Part shown: piece after piece, positions 1 to 8,758 of the stretch
Layout: the number at the start of each line of letters is the position of its first letter
How positions within the stretch are numbered: the stretch's first letter is position 1
Assembly: GCA_041395165.1 (NCBI GenBank)
Contig: JAWLBA010000006.1
Coordinates: 1 to 64,000, forward strand
DNA length: 64,000 bases
Direction: 5' to 3'
DNA from: JAIBCM01 sp041395165
GTDB lineage: Bacteria > Verrucomicrobiota > Verrucomicrobiia > JADLBR01 > JAIBCM01
Translations under genes and position numbers: made by a program
Notes under the pieces: model-generated
Told to the model about the DNA's origin: nothing
Database searches by the model: none
Seen by the model: the letters and a program-made list of their open reading frames with translations, nothing else

Positions 1-1457
1 GGTGGGAAGGCGCGCGTCGTGCTATGAAGAAAGATGGTCGATTTGTGGTGCCTTTATCTAAAACTTCGCCATTAAAAGTAACCGAAGTGCCCAAGTCGCA
101 GACTTTAACGTTGGATGAAACGTTAGAATTAAAAGGCATTTTGCCACAGTTGGAGGCGGGAGAGGCTTGGTTGAAACGGGGGAAAGAAGCCGCAAAGGAA
201 AATGGCACTCAACTGGAAGCGTTCATTCGCCAAATCGAAGTCTCTTTGAAACGAGCACCGGCCTCACAAAAAACTCAGGCATTAAAATTAGCTTTAGTTC
301 GCGATGAGTTGGCTAAATTGGTGAATGTGAAGTCTGACTCCGAAGTGGCCACGATTGGTTTGATTCATGAGTTGGAGCGAGATTTGGGGACGATCTTGGT
401 GAGTTTTCCACCTGATCGGCAAAAGGCCATTTTGTGCACGATTAAGGAGGCGGAACCTTACACTTGGCCAGCGGCTATTTTGAAGTTGTTGAGTGTGGCT
501 TCAGCGCGATTGGTGGGTGTGATAAGGGACTTTTTTCGAGAAGAGAATCAAGCGGAGGTTTTTTTGGAGGGACTCAAACGTGCTGCTCGCGAGCAGTCGA
601 TTTCATCCGAAGTTTTAGTTTGGGTGTTAAAAAATCGTAAGGGCGAGTTGGGCGCATTAATCGAGCCGCGTTTGTTTAACACACTGATTGCTGCAGTAGA
701 ACGCGATCAAATCGGTGAAAAAAAATCTATCAAACTTCGCGATCTTATTTTGTCGGATAAACTGCTTTTAACTGATTTGGTGAAGGAAGCTGATTTGGAT
801 GCGGTGCGTGATATCACACGCGGTTTATTATTGACTGCGGTGTTTGATGAGATGGATAAACGGTCATTGCTTGCGCGTTTGATTAAACTTTATCCGCAAA
901 TGCAGGAGTTGGTGAATGCGGCTTCGAGCAAAGGTCGGTCCAGCCAAGCTAAAAAAGAAACGCAGGCTTCTCCAGAAAGTGAAGCTTTGATCGTTTCTTG
1001 GGAAAGTTTGGAAAAACGCAAACAGGAGTTGGACGAGTTGATTAACAAGAAAATTCCTGCCAACACCCAGGAAATTGCGGTTGCGCGCTCTTATGGCGAT
1101 TTGCGAGAAAATAGTGAGTTTAAATTTGCCAAGGAACAGCAGCGCGTGTTAAGCCATCGTCGCGCGGAGTTGGAGCATGATATTTTACGAGCTAAAGGCA
1201 CCGATTTTCGGGGTGTAGATGTTACGAAAGTTGGAATGGGAACGGTGGTGACAGTTAACGACGAAAAGGGTGAAGAGACTTATAAAATTTTGGGCGCTTG
1301 GGATGGTGATCCTGAGAAGAAAATTGTTTCTTACTTAACTCCTTTTGCCAAAGCCCTACAGGGAAAATCGGTTGGCGACCAAGTTACGTTGCCCGATGTG
1401 GAGGGTAAAAGCCGAACTGTTACCATTCGTCGCATTGAACCTTTTGTAAAAAAATAA
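1..1457 (+). CDS. GreA/GreB-family transcription elongation factor, long form, 5'-truncated by window edge
   Basis: Gre factors bind the RNA polymerase secondary channel and stimulate cleavage of backtracked transcripts. The last ~150 residues form a complete Gre module: a coiled coil with the acidic tip GDLRENSEFKFAKEQQ (around residue 360 counted from the ATG at 24; the D and E are the catalytic acids), then a C-terminal FKBP-like domain ending about residue 475. The preceding ~320 residues are a helical extension, as in the long Gre proteins I associate with Verrucomicrobiota. The frame is open from base 3 through the ATG at 24, and the text before it (WEGARRAMKKDG) reads like coding sequence. 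I therefore think the true start lies upstream. Only 3 bases separate it from eno. Confidence 0.85.
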   Translation, partial: WEGARRAMKKDGRFVVPLSKTSPLKVTEVPKSQTLTLDETLELKGILPQLEAGEAWLKRGKEAAKENGTQLEAFIRQIEVSLKRAPASQKTQALKLALVRDELAKLVNVKSDSEVATIGLIHELERDLGTILVSFPPDRQKAILCTIKEAEPYTWPAAILKLLSVASARLVGVIRDFFREENQAEVFLEGLKRAAREQSISSEVLVWVLKNRKGELGALIEPRLFNTLIAAVERDQIGEKKSIKLRDLILSDKLLLTDLVKEADLDAVRDITRGLLLTAVFDEMDKRSLLARLIKLYPQMQELVNAASSKGRSSQAKKETQASPESEALIVSWESLEKRKQELDELINKKIPANTQEIAVARSYGDLRENSEFKFAKEQQRVLSHRRAELEHDILRAKGTDFRGVDVTKVGMGTVVTVNDEKGEETYKILGAWDGDPEKKIVSYLTPFAKALQGKSVGDQVTLPDVEGKSRTVTIRRIEPFVKK

Positions 1458-1460
1458 AAT

Positions 1461-2744
1461 ATGAAATTAAGTCAGATCACAGAAATTCGAGCGCGAGAAA
1501 TTATTGATTCACGAGGAAATCCCACCGTGGAAGTGGAGGTGGAATTGGCTGATGGCGCAGTTGGACGTGCAGCCGTGCCTTCGGGAGCGAGCACTGGCGA
1601 GCATGAGGCTTGGGAGTTGCGTGATAAGGATAAAAATCGTTATCAAGGCAAAGGCGTTTTGAATGCGGTAAAAAATATTCACACAATTATTGCCAAACGT
1701 TTACTCGGTTTCGATGCGTTAGAGCAAGTTGGCTTGGATCAAGCGTTGATTGCTTTGGATGGAACAAAGAATAAAAGTCGTTTGGGAGCGAATGCGTTGT
1801 TAGGAGTTTCTTTAGCCAATGCGAAAGCTGCGGCGAAATCGTTAGACCTTCCTTTATTTCGTTATTTGGGCGGAACGAATGCCAAAGTTTTGCCTGTGCC
1901 TTTAGCCAATATCATGAATGGAGGCGCTCATTCTGATGCGCCTATTGATTTTCAAGAATTCATGATTGTGCCGAGTGGCGCGAAAACGTTTCGAGAAGGA
2001 CTGCGCATGGGTGTGCAAGTGTTTCATGCTTTAAAAACGGTTTTGCACGATCGCGGATTGAGCACCGCTGTGGGAGATGAAGGGGGTTTTGCACCTACGC
2101 TAAAATCTACGGAAGACGCTTTGGAAGTAATCGTGTTAGCAATTAAAAAAGCGGGTTATCAAGCTGGGAAAGAAATTTTTTTGGCGCTGGACGTTGCTTC
2201 AAGCGAATTTTACGATGCCAAAAGTAAAAATTATATTTTTAAAAAATCGGATGGTAGAAAATTGTCGGGCCCTGAGCTGATTGCGTTTTATCAGAAGTTG
2301 CAGAAAAAATATCCTATTATTAGTATCGAGGACGGTTGTGCTGAAAATGATTGGACAAACTGGAAAAAATTGACTGAAGCGATGGGGAAAACGACTCAAT
2401 TGGTGGGTGATGATTTGTTTGTGACGAACGTGGATTTTTTAAGACGCGGTATTGAGCAAGGTGTTGGTAACTCTATTTTAATTAAAGTCAATCAAATCGG
2501 CACGTTGACGGAAACTTTGGATGCGATTGAGTTAGCAAAACGTAGTGGTTATACTGCGGTGATTAGCCATCGTTCGGGAGAAACGGAAGACACCACAATT
2601 GCTGATATCGCTGTCGCGACGAATGCGGGCCAAATTAAGACGGGATCTTTTTCTCGATCGGATCGTCTGGCGAAATATAATCAACTTTTGCGTATTGAAG
2701 AAGCGTTGGGCGATCATGCCATTTATGGATGTGGCATGAGATAA
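1461..2744 (+). CDS. eno: Enolase (phosphopyruvate hydratase)
   Basis: Interconverts 2-phosphoglycerate and phosphoenolpyruvate in cytosolic glycolysis and gluconeogenesis. At 427 residues it has the normal family length. Visible signatures: the N-terminal EIIDSRGNPTVEVEV, the active-site loop PSGASTGEHEA, the catalytic glutamate region GDEGGFAPTL (about residue 208), the Mg2+ ligand region SIEDGCAENDW, the catalytic lysine segment KVNQIGTLTE (about 342), and the C-terminal SHRSGETEDT and SFSRSDRLAKYNQLLRIEE. Starts 3 bases after the Gre gene, so the two are probably co-transcribed. Its stop lies just before the start I prefer for the next gene. Confidence 0.98.
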   Translation: MKLSQITEIRAREIIDSRGNPTVEVEVELADGAVGRAAVPSGASTGEHEAWELRDKDKNRYQGKGVLNAVKNIHTIIAKRLLGFDALEQVGLDQALIALDGTKNKSRLGANALLGVSLANAKAAAKSLDLPLFRYLGGTNAKVLPVPLANIMNGGAHSDAPIDFQEFMIVPSGAKTFREGLRMGVQVFHALKTVLHDRGLSTAVGDEGGFAPTLKSTEDALEVIVLAIKKAGYQAGKEIFLALDVASSEFYDAKSKNYIFKKSDGRKLSGPELIAFYQKLQKKYPIISIEDGCAENDWTNWKKLTEAMGKTTQLVGDDLFVTNVDFLRRGIEQGVGNSILIKVNQIGTLTETLDAIELAKRSGYTAVISHRSGETEDTTIADIAVATNAGQIKTGSFSRSDRLAKYNQLLRIEEALGDHAIYGCGMR

Positions 2745-2749
2745 AGGGA

Positions 2750-4048
2750 ATGGATCGCTTCCTGCAGCCTGTTTTTTTTATTTTATTTTTTGCTTTGATT
2801 TTTGGGAGTGAGTTGACGTGTCTTTGTGCGGAAGATTCTGCTCAAACCGAGGTGCGGCAATTGAGTCAAGAAAGAGTGAGTTTGCTTAAAACCAATTTGG
2901 CACTGAAAGGCACCCCGCAGTATTTTCAATCGCTTTATGAATTGGGCGAGGTGTATTGGAAACATGCACTCAAGTTGGGAAATGATGCCATGTTAATGCA
3001 AGAAGCGCAGAAAAAATGGCAGGCGCTTTCGGAAATGAAAGAAGCGAATTTAGAATGGAAAAATCGCGCGCATTTCGCGCTGGCAGAATCTTATTTTTCT
3101 CAGACCAATTTTTTATTGGCCATGCAACATTATCATGCTGTGCGATCACGTTTTGAGGTTGTTACTGAGCTGAAAAAAGAGATTGCGGCATTGGAGCAGA
3201 ATAAAAATCGTGAACAAGAAAAGGAAAGTTTAGAAGATTTACTGCAAGAAACTCAAACTCGTGTGGATTTGAAAATAGAAGCACAAATTCGAACCGCCAC
3301 CTGTCTCAATTATTTAAAGAGCTACGATAAGGCGAGGCAATTGGTCGAAGAATGTTTGCCATTGGCTAGTGAAAAACAAAAAGAAAATTTAATTTATCAA
3401 AAAGTTTTATCTGAATTATTAGAAGGAAAGCCAGAAGCTGAAGTGAGTTTAAAATTGTTTGAAACAGATTATGGTTTTAATGCATCAACTGAGGAGGGTT
3501 ACTGGATTTGGATTCAAAAATTGCTAGCAAAAAATGATCAAGAGAAAGCCATTTTTTATTTAAAAAAATTAATGGATCGATCCCCAGAAGGGCGTTTTGC
3601 TAACGAGGGACGAGCTTTGTTAGATAAGCTAAATGAAGAAGAGGTAACTCATGCCACTTCTTCCGAACTTTCTTGGAATGAGGTGTTGACCTTGGCAAAA
3701 TCGCTTCGTGACAAAGACGCGGAGCGAGCGAGAAGGGAATGCGATCGCATTATTGGAGCACCTGTTCAAGAGGCTGTTTTAAAAGCGGAGGCGATGTGGT
3801 TAGCGGGTGAAATTTTGCGAGATCAAAAAGAGTATGATAAAGCGGCTGGTTATTTTGAAATGATTGACATTTTTTTGGGAGAATCGGTTAAGGAAAAGGC
3901 GATGTTAGGCTTGCTGGAAGCAGGAAAATGTTATGAAAAAGCCGGTATGAAACAGGAAGAAAAGCGTGTGTATCAAAATTTGATGGAGCGTTATCCAGAA
4001 AATCCTTTTCGCAAACAAATCGAACTTTCACTAAAAAAATTATCATGA
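2750..4048 (+). CDS. Exported TPR-like protein of unknown function
   Basis: 432 residues with an N-terminal signal peptide (MDRFLQPVFFILFFALIFG...), then helical repeat sequence with tetratricopeptide character, e.g. around residues 55-140 and 350-420 (KAMLGLLEAGKCYEKAGM). The end (YQNLMERYPENPFRKQIE) resembles the YbgF/BamD style of periplasmic TPR proteins. I chose the ATG at 2750 rather than 2729: it puts the signal peptide at the N-terminus, removes an overlap with eno, and AAAGGG lies just upstream. Its stop overlaps nth by 4 bases, so translation is probably coupled. A periplasmic scaffolding role is inference only. Confidence 0.7.
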   Translation: MDRFLQPVFFILFFALIFGSELTCLCAEDSAQTEVRQLSQERVSLLKTNLALKGTPQYFQSLYELGEVYWKHALKLGNDAMLMQEAQKKWQALSEMKEANLEWKNRAHFALAESYFSQTNFLLAMQHYHAVRSRFEVVTELKKEIAALEQNKNREQEKESLEDLLQETQTRVDLKIEAQIRTATCLNYLKSYDKARQLVEECLPLASEKQKENLIYQKVLSELLEGKPEAEVSLKLFETDYGFNASTEEGYWIWIQKLLAKNDQEKAIFYLKKLMDRSPEGRFANEGRALLDKLNEEEVTHATSSELSWNEVLTLAKSLRDKDAERARRECDRIIGAPVQEAVLKAEAMWLAGEILRDQKEYDKAAGYFEMIDIFLGESVKEKAMLGLLEAGKCYEKAGMKQEEKRVYQNLMERYPENPFRKQIELSLKKLS

Positions 4049-4677
4049 AAACGGTGCGTGTCTCGGAGGTGTTGAGAAAGCTGGAGAAAACTTATCCCAA
4101 TGCTCATTGCGAACTCAAACATCGTAATACGTTTCAATTGTTAATAGCGACCATTCTTTCCGCGCAATGCACCGATGTGCGCGTTAATCTTGTTACGCCA
4201 GGTTTATTTCGACAATTTCCGAATCCTAAGAGTTTTTCGCAAGCGCCTTTAGAAAAAATTGAAGAAGCTATTCGCTCAACCGGTTTTTATCGTGCTAAAG
4301 CTAAAAATATCCAAGCTTGTTGCCGTATTTTAGTGGAAAAATATCGTGGTAAAGTTCCTCAGACTATGGAGGATTTGAGAACATTGCCAGGTGTGGGGCG
4401 CAAGACGGCGAATGTCGTTTTGGGTAATGCGTTTGGGATGGAAGAAGGGATTGTCGTTGACACTCATGTCAGTCGTTTGTCTCAGCGTTTGGGGTTAACA
4501 CGACAAAAAACGCCGGAAAAAATTGAGTTGGATTTGATTAAAAAAGTTCCGCGTCCGCTATGGATACAATTTTCGCACTGGCTGATTTGGCATGGGCGCC
4601 GTCGCTGTTATGCTCGTAAGCCAGACTGTTTGCATTGCGAATTAGCTTCCCTTTGCCCCAGTTTTTTACGATGCTAG
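4045..4677 (+). CDS. nth: Endonuclease III, [4Fe-4S] DNA glycosylase/AP lyase
   Basis: Removes oxidised pyrimidines from DNA and nicks the abasic site (base excision repair). At 210 residues it has the typical length. The helix-hairpin-helix LPGVGRKTANVVL (about 112-124) carries the catalytic lysine, VVDTHVSRLSQRLGL carries the catalytic aspartate, and the C-terminus has the C-x6-C-x2-C-x5-C iron-sulfur cluster (CYARKPDCLHCELASLC). All key residues are present. It overlaps the upstream TPR gene by 4 bases. Confidence 0.97.
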   Translation: MKTVRVSEVLRKLEKTYPNAHCELKHRNTFQLLIATILSAQCTDVRVNLVTPGLFRQFPNPKSFSQAPLEKIEEAIRSTGFYRAKAKNIQACCRILVEKYRGKVPQTMEDLRTLPGVGRKTANVVLGNAFGMEEGIVVDTHVSRLSQRLGLTRQKTPEKIELDLIKKVPRPLWIQFSHWLIWHGRRRCYARKPDCLHCELASLCPSFLRC

Positions 4678-4684
4678 ATTGACT

Positions 4685-5404
4685 ATGAGAAATAAAATGA
4701 AAAATTATTTTGCGATAGTGGGATTTATTTTGAGCGTGGTTTCGCTTCATGCGGTGTCGCCTCAATCGGTTTTGGAAAGTATTTCCATGTCAGTCACCAA
4801 TAATCAGTCCGAAAAGTATTTGTATGGAGTGCAAATTACCGAATCGGTAGATGAAGAGGCGTGGTTTTTTCAATTTTACGATCCTAGTTATAAAGAAGAT
4901 CAACATTGGGTGAAAGCGCATGTCGGAGAAATGGTTTCCGATCGATCAGGCGCACTGCCTGCTTTTGAAGAGGCAGGATTGGCAAAATTGTTGGAGAAGG
5001 ATTTGACGATGGAATTTAAGGATCTGAAAGCGAAAGCGCGTGAAATGGCAAAGGTCGCCGATGTGTCTCCCAACCAATTTCGCTACGTATTGAAGCATCC
5101 TCCAGGGAAAAAAACGGCGGTTTGGTATATTTCTCTTTTAGATTCTCAATCCAAAATTTTAGCGCAACTTGTTTTGGATGCGAATTCTCGGAAAACCGTG
5201 GCGACTTCTTGGAACGAAGATCAATCCACGAAAACTCAATCGACAAAAACCGCAAAAGCTTCTACTTCAAAAAGTCAAACATCGAAAAAACAAGTGCCAA
5301 AGAAAAAACAAGGATTTGGCAAATCTGTTGAAAGAACTTTTCTTGGAATCGGTGGTGATTTGGAAGAGTTTTTTACTGGTGAACGAACCGTGGATAAGGA
5401 GTAG
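4685..5404 (+). CDS. Exported protein of unknown function with basic Ser/Thr/Lys tail
   Basis: About 239 residues. The first ~22 form a signal peptide (MRNKMKNYFAIVGFILSVVSLHA). A soluble domain of about 140 residues follows, alternating hydrophobic and charged strands (LYGVQITESVDEEAWFFQFY); this loosely resembles a PepSY-like fold, but I cannot confirm it. Residues ~170-210 are low-complexity Lys/Ser/Thr/Gln, then an acidic C-terminus. I chose the ATG at 4685; a TTG at 4679 and another ATG at 4697 are alternatives. It lies 7 bases after nth in the same direction. Confidence 0.6.
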   Translation: MRNKMKNYFAIVGFILSVVSLHAVSPQSVLESISMSVTNNQSEKYLYGVQITESVDEEAWFFQFYDPSYKEDQHWVKAHVGEMVSDRSGALPAFEEAGLAKLLEKDLTMEFKDLKAKAREMAKVADVSPNQFRYVLKHPPGKKTAVWYISLLDSQSKILAQLVLDANSRKTVATSWNEDQSTKTQSTKTAKASTSKSQTSKKQVPKKKQGFGKSVERTFLGIGGDLEEFFTGERTVDKE

Positions 5405-5426
5405 GTTTTATTTTTAAGGAAAAGGT

Positions 5427-6331
5427 ATGAGTGTTTTAGTAGCGGGTTCAGTGGCGTTGGATTCGGTGAAGACGCCTTTGGAAAATCATGATCGAATGTT
5501 GGGTGGCTCGGCTTCTTATGCAGCGGTGGCAGCCAGTTTTTTTGCTCCAGTGAAAATGGTGGGGATTGTGGGTGATGATTTTCCTGCGCATTATTTGGAG
5601 CTTTTTGAGAAGCGGGGTGTGGATTTATTAGGGTTGCAACGTGCTAAGGGTAAAACCTTCGCTTGGTCAGGGGAGTATGAATGGGATTTAAATATTCGTC
5701 ATCATTGTCGGTGGAATTAAATGTGTTTGAAAAATTTAGACCGGATTTACCGGAGGGTTACCGTGAAACGCCTTATGTTTTGTTGGGCAATATTGCGCCT
5801 GCTTTGCAGTTGCACGTGTTGGATCAAGTTTCGCAGCCACGATTTGTTGTGGCTGATACAATGGATTTGTGGATTCAAACGGCACAAGAGGATTTGAAGG
5901 TGTTGTTGAAACGGGTGGATATGCTCATTTTGAATGATGGAGAGGCGCGCGAGTTGACGAAACAAACGAGTTTGATTAAAGCGGGTTGGCAGTTGCAGCA
6001 AATGGGACCGCGTTATGTGGCGATTAAAAAGGGTGAGCACGGTTGTTTGCTTTTTGGGCAGGGCGAATTTTTTTCCGCGCCGGCTTATCCTTTGGAAGAT
6101 ATTCATGATCCAACGGGTGCTGGCGATTGTTTTGCAGGAGGATTGCTGGGCTTTTTAGCCGTGAACGATTCGTTTTCTTTTGCTGAACTGAAGCGAGCTG
6201 TTATTTTTGGTAGTGTGTTAGCTTCGTTTAATGTGGAGGCGTTTAGCTTAGGTCGTTTGCAGACGTTGACTCAATCTGAAATTCAGGAGCGGTTTAAGAA
6301 ATTCCGCGAATTAAGTGAGTTTGGTTTGTAA
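5427..6331 (+). CDS. PfkB-family sugar/nucleoside kinase, split by a one-base frameshift
   Basis: Ribokinase-like ATP-dependent kinase; the substrate cannot be told from sequence. The N-terminal half has the substrate-binding GGSASYAAVAASFF (about 27-40). The C-terminal half has the PfkB signature DPTGAGDCFAGGLLGF with the catalytic Asp. The reading frame breaks at 5705-5706: adding one T there joins EYEWDLNIRHH to LSVELNVFEKF and gives an uninterrupted 301-residue protein of normal family length. A purine-rich ribosome site (AAGGAAAAGG) precedes the ATG. The break may be a sequencing error or a recent mutation; the rest of the gene is undamaged. Confidence 0.8.
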
Positions 6332-6370
6332 TTTAATCAAGTGGTAACCGATACCAAATTACACTACGTT

Positions 6371-6976
6371 TTAACGCCAGGTAGAAACTAGGTCGCTGCG
6401 TTTCATTTTTTCCGGTGTTATGGCAGCTCCTTGTGACCACAGCGCGACGTTGCCGGAGATATCATCGTCTGGTTTAAGTTCGGCAGGCATGTTTTGGCCG
6501 ATGGCATTTTGGTCGATGAGATTGTCGTAATTAAAATCAAGGATGATATAAAATGGGCGTTTCCACGCATCGACGAGTTCGTGGGATTTTATAGAACCGT
6601 TTTTAAAATCTTTAGCTTGAAAATCGCAGAAGGGAATGCGGCGAGGATTTAAGCGAATGGCTTCGGCATCGTCATCTTTTGCGCCGGATAAAGTGTTGAC
6701 GAGTGTTTTGAATTCCTGGCTGTCGGAGCGATATTCTTCGTCGGAAGAAGCTGAACCGATATCCGGTAGACGTCCATATTCGGTCATGTAAGCGGTGATG
6801 CCAATTTTGATGGTGTTGAGCAAGCTTGCGGTTTGTGTTTTGCGAGCGGCATTTTTGGCGGCGGTCAAAGCTGGGAAGCCGAGACCAGCGAGAATAGCAA
6901 TGATGGAAATGACGATTAAGAGTTCAACAAGAGTAAAGGCGCGTTGCGCACGAGAACGGTTGGAGATGATTTGCAT
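6371..6976 (-). CDS. Type II secretion/type IV pilin-like protein (pseudopilin, GspG/PulG style)
   Basis: A class III signal is unmistakable: a short basic leader, then the prepilin peptidase site and hydrophobic helix AFTLVELLIVISIIAIL with Phe +1 and Glu +5. This is followed by the amphipathic region typical of major pseudopilins and by a ~140-residue globular domain containing YMTEYGRLPDIGS. It would be processed by a prepilin peptidase and assembled in the inner membrane. No other secretion or pilus genes are adjacent, so whether it belongs to a type II secretion system or a scattered pilus set is open. 201 residues; convergent with the PfkB gene. Confidence 0.85.
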   Translation of the reverse strand: MQIISNRSRAQRAFTLVELLIVISIIAILAGLGFPALTAAKNAARKTQTASLLNTIKIGITAYMTEYGRLPDIGSASSDEEYRSDSQEFKTLVNTLSGAKDDDAEAIRLNPRRIPFCDFQAKDFKNGSIKSHELVDAWKRPFYIILDFNYDNLIDQNAIGQNMPAELKPDDDISGNVALWSQGAAITPEKMKRSDLVSTWR

Positions 6977-7012
6977 ACGTTAAGTTTGGATAGGAGTTGA
7001 TTAGAAGGCAAA

Positions 7013-7297
7013 TTATTTTTCTAACTCTTTTTCCAAACGTTCGGCGAGCCATTGTTTGATCATGCTTTGATAGTTGAGATAGCGTTGGCGCGCTAATCGT
7101 TTCAAGCGCGCGAGCATGCGAGGATCTAAACGCAATGTGATGAGGGTGGAGTCGGTGGATTCAGGATTGTAAAGTGATTCTTTGATGAGGGCGGGTTCCA
7201 GCTCTGTGTCTATCCAGTATTGTTGTTCTGCTTTTAGGGAGGCGAAGCTTGGCACTTGACTCCATTTTTTTAAGCGTTGTGTAGGGGTATGGTTCAT
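7013..7297 (-). CDS. BrnA/CopG-like antitoxin
   Basis: 94 residues. The C-terminal half is a ribbon-helix-helix DNA-binding segment (LITLRLDPRMLARLKRLAR, then YLNYQSMIKQWLAERL), characteristic of CopG-type antitoxins. The N-terminal half (QVPSFASLKAEQQYWID) would wrap the toxin. It overlaps the upstream toxin gene by 4 bases (ATGA), in the toxin-first order usual for BrnT/BrnA. Antitoxins of this class usually repress their own promoter as a complex. The assignment rests on the pairing plus the ribbon-helix-helix motif. Confidence 0.75.
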   Translation of the reverse strand: MNHTPTQRLKKWSQVPSFASLKAEQQYWIDTELEPALIKESLYNPESTDSTLITLRLDPRMLARLKRLARQRYLNYQSMIKQWLAERLEKELEK

Positions 7298-7569
7298 AAA
7301 ACCTCGCGAAGTTTGCGTTCGTAATAATGATTTTCTGATTCGCTAAGCGGGCGAGCGGTTAAGATGCGATGTTGTTTGCCGTTAGTGGTGTAGACGACGA
7401 ACCAACCGTTTTGTGCGGTGTCTTTCCCGAGACAAAAAAAGCGGTGATGATCTTTTGCCAAAGGTTCTTCAGGCATGAGCTTGAGGTTAAACGGATCCTC
7501 AAAGCATTCTTCGATTTGTTGTCGGTTTTGCTCCGAAAGCGTGGGAACCAGACTCCAGTCAAATTCCAT
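7294..7569 (-). CDS. BrnT-like ribonuclease toxin
   Basis: 91 residues starting MEFDWSLVP. BrnT toxins are small RelE-fold ribonucleases. Family features visible here are the F-x-W start, the central FEDPFNLKLMPEE segment, the strand RFFCLGKDTAQNGWFVVYTT, and the RILTARPLSESENHYYE end, in which the Arg and Glu/Tyr positions are typical. The ATG at 7569 was preferred over an upstream TTG at 7578 because it starts the conserved domain. It lies 10 bases after apaG on the same strand, so the toxin pair may read through from apaG. Confidence 0.7.
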   Translation of the reverse strand: MEFDWSLVPTLSEQNRQQIEECFEDPFNLKLMPEEPLAKDHHRFFCLGKDTAQNGWFVVYTTNGKQHRILTARPLSESENHYYERKLREVL

Positions 7570-7579
7570 AATGAGCAAG

Positions 7580-7975
7580 TTACGAAAGTTTATGAGAGAT
7601 AGGCGGTTTCATTGTGAAAGGAGGAATTTTAGTCATGATTTTTTCGCCTTCTTCGGTGATGCCAAAATAAGCGCCTTCGGCAATGCTAGCCGTATCGATC
7701 AAATGAAAACTATGATAGCTAAACGTTTCGCCAGGTTCTAAATGCGGATTGACACCAACCACGCCATCGCCTTCTACTACCAATTTTTCGCCTTGTTCAT
7801 TAGTGACCACCCATTTGCGGGCTTGAATGGTAATTGTTTCCTGGCTTTTATTATGAATCGAAAGATCGTAACGAAAAGCGAAGGGTTTATCTGACGGAGT
7901 GTCAGCTTCGGGAATGTGCATGACACTATCCACCGTAACATAAAGTCCTGGCAATTCTCGGAGTGTGTTTATCAT
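7580..7975 (-). CDS. apaG: ApaG-domain protein
   Basis: 131 residues with the ApaG fibronectin-III-like fold. Diagnostic stretches: FRYDLSIHNKSQETITIQAR, the RKWVVTNEQG turn, the glycine-rich VVEGDGVVGVNPHLEPGETFSY and the C-terminal GAYFGITEEGE. ApaG is linked to metal resistance and nucleotide metabolism in other bacteria, but its biochemical role is not settled. It is the first gene of a leftward set with the BrnT/BrnA-like pair, and lies downstream of hupE, from which a hairpin separates it. Confidence 0.9.
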   Translation of the reverse strand: MINTLRELPGLYVTVDSVMHIPEADTPSDKPFAFRYDLSIHNKSQETITIQARKWVVTNEQGEKLVVEGDGVVGVNPHLEPGETFSYHSFHLIDTASIAEGAYFGITEEGEKIMTKIPPFTMKPPISHKLS

Positions 7976-7998
7976 GGGTTGCTAAGGGTAAAAGATTT

Positions 7999-8031
7999 TC
8001 GAAGTTTAGACAACTCTAACTCAAACTTCGA
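7999..8031 (-). terminator. Hairpin between hupE and apaG, possible terminator
   Basis: A perfect 9-bp inverted repeat (TCGAAGTTT / AAACTTCGA) with a 15-nt loop lies just downstream of hupE. On the minus strand it is followed by a weak T-rich run (AAATCTTTTA). It could end the hupE transcript or act as a protein-binding palindrome; the tail is not a classical poly-U. Confidence 0.35.
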
Positions 8032-8041
8032 TCAGCCTAGA

Positions 8042-8614
8042 TTATGATCCAAACATAATAAGGCAGCCGCTGGCTAAAATGCCTACTCCTGCCCATCGCG
8101 TGAATAAAATGGAGCGTCGGAATAAAAGAGGTGACATCAGCCCGATGCCATGAAGGCTGGTTGTTGCCAAAAGAAAACCTAAACCGTAACCTAGACCCGA
8201 ATGCCCAGGAGGAATTTCAAGGCCATGAGCGTAGCCATGCATCCAGCCAGAAATTCCAACAATTAATAGGGAAATAGAAATAGGCAAAGGTTTTGCTAAC
8301 ATGAGCAAAAGCCCAAATAAAATGACCGAAGCTAAAATGCCCTGTTCTAAAAAGGGCAATGGAATTTGTTTGGAACCTAAAAATCCACCCACCATCATGC
8401 AGGTAAGAAATGTGCAGGGCAATTGCCATAAAGCCGATTGTCCCAATTGCACGGCCCATAGTCCAATGGCTAGCATGACTAAGAGATGGTCTAAACCAAG
8501 GAAAGGATGGGCAAATCCTTGGGAGAAACTGTGAGCCGAATGAAGCGGGTGAGCTTGAGAGAGTGTAGGAAGTATCAGACAGCTTAAAATAAGAAAAGTA
8601 ATTCTTTTATTCAT
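8042..8614 (-). CDS. hupE: HupE/UreJ-family metal transporter
   Basis: 190 residues with a cleavable signal peptide (ending LPTLSQA) and about six membrane helices. The family's metal-binding motif is present as HPFLGLDHLLVMLAIGLWA (residues ~36-54), and a second His-rich loop GWMHGYAHGLEIPPGHSGLG lies mid-protein. HupE/UreJ proteins import nickel or cobalt; no urease, hydrogenase or B12 gene lies nearby to point to the user of the metal. Divergent from rplS. Confidence 0.88.
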   Translation of the reverse strand: MNKRITFLILSCLILPTLSQAHPLHSAHSFSQGFAHPFLGLDHLLVMLAIGLWAVQLGQSALWQLPCTFLTCMMVGGFLGSKQIPLPFLEQGILASVILFGLLLMLAKPLPISISLLIVGISGWMHGYAHGLEIPPGHSGLGYGLGFLLATTSLHGIGLMSPLLFRRSILFTRWAGVGILASGCLIMFGS

Positions 8615-8701
8615 AAATATTTAATGATTTTTAGCAATTTGGCATCATTACATTTCGTTGGGGATTGTCAAGGTGGGTAATGAGTATTTTAGGCTCTGGG
8701 C

Positions 8702-8729
8702 TTGACCTGTTTTGAGAAATCGGTAACGT
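8702..8729 (+). promoter_or_regulatory. Candidate sigma-70 promoter upstream of rplS
   Basis: TTGACC at 8702-8707 and TAACGT at 8724-8729 with a 16-bp spacer, about 30 bases before the rplS start codon. The -35 box is near consensus and the -10 box weak, so this is a tentative call. Confidence 0.3.
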
Positions 8730-8758
8730 GCCATGTCTTCTCAAATCAAAGGTTAGTT

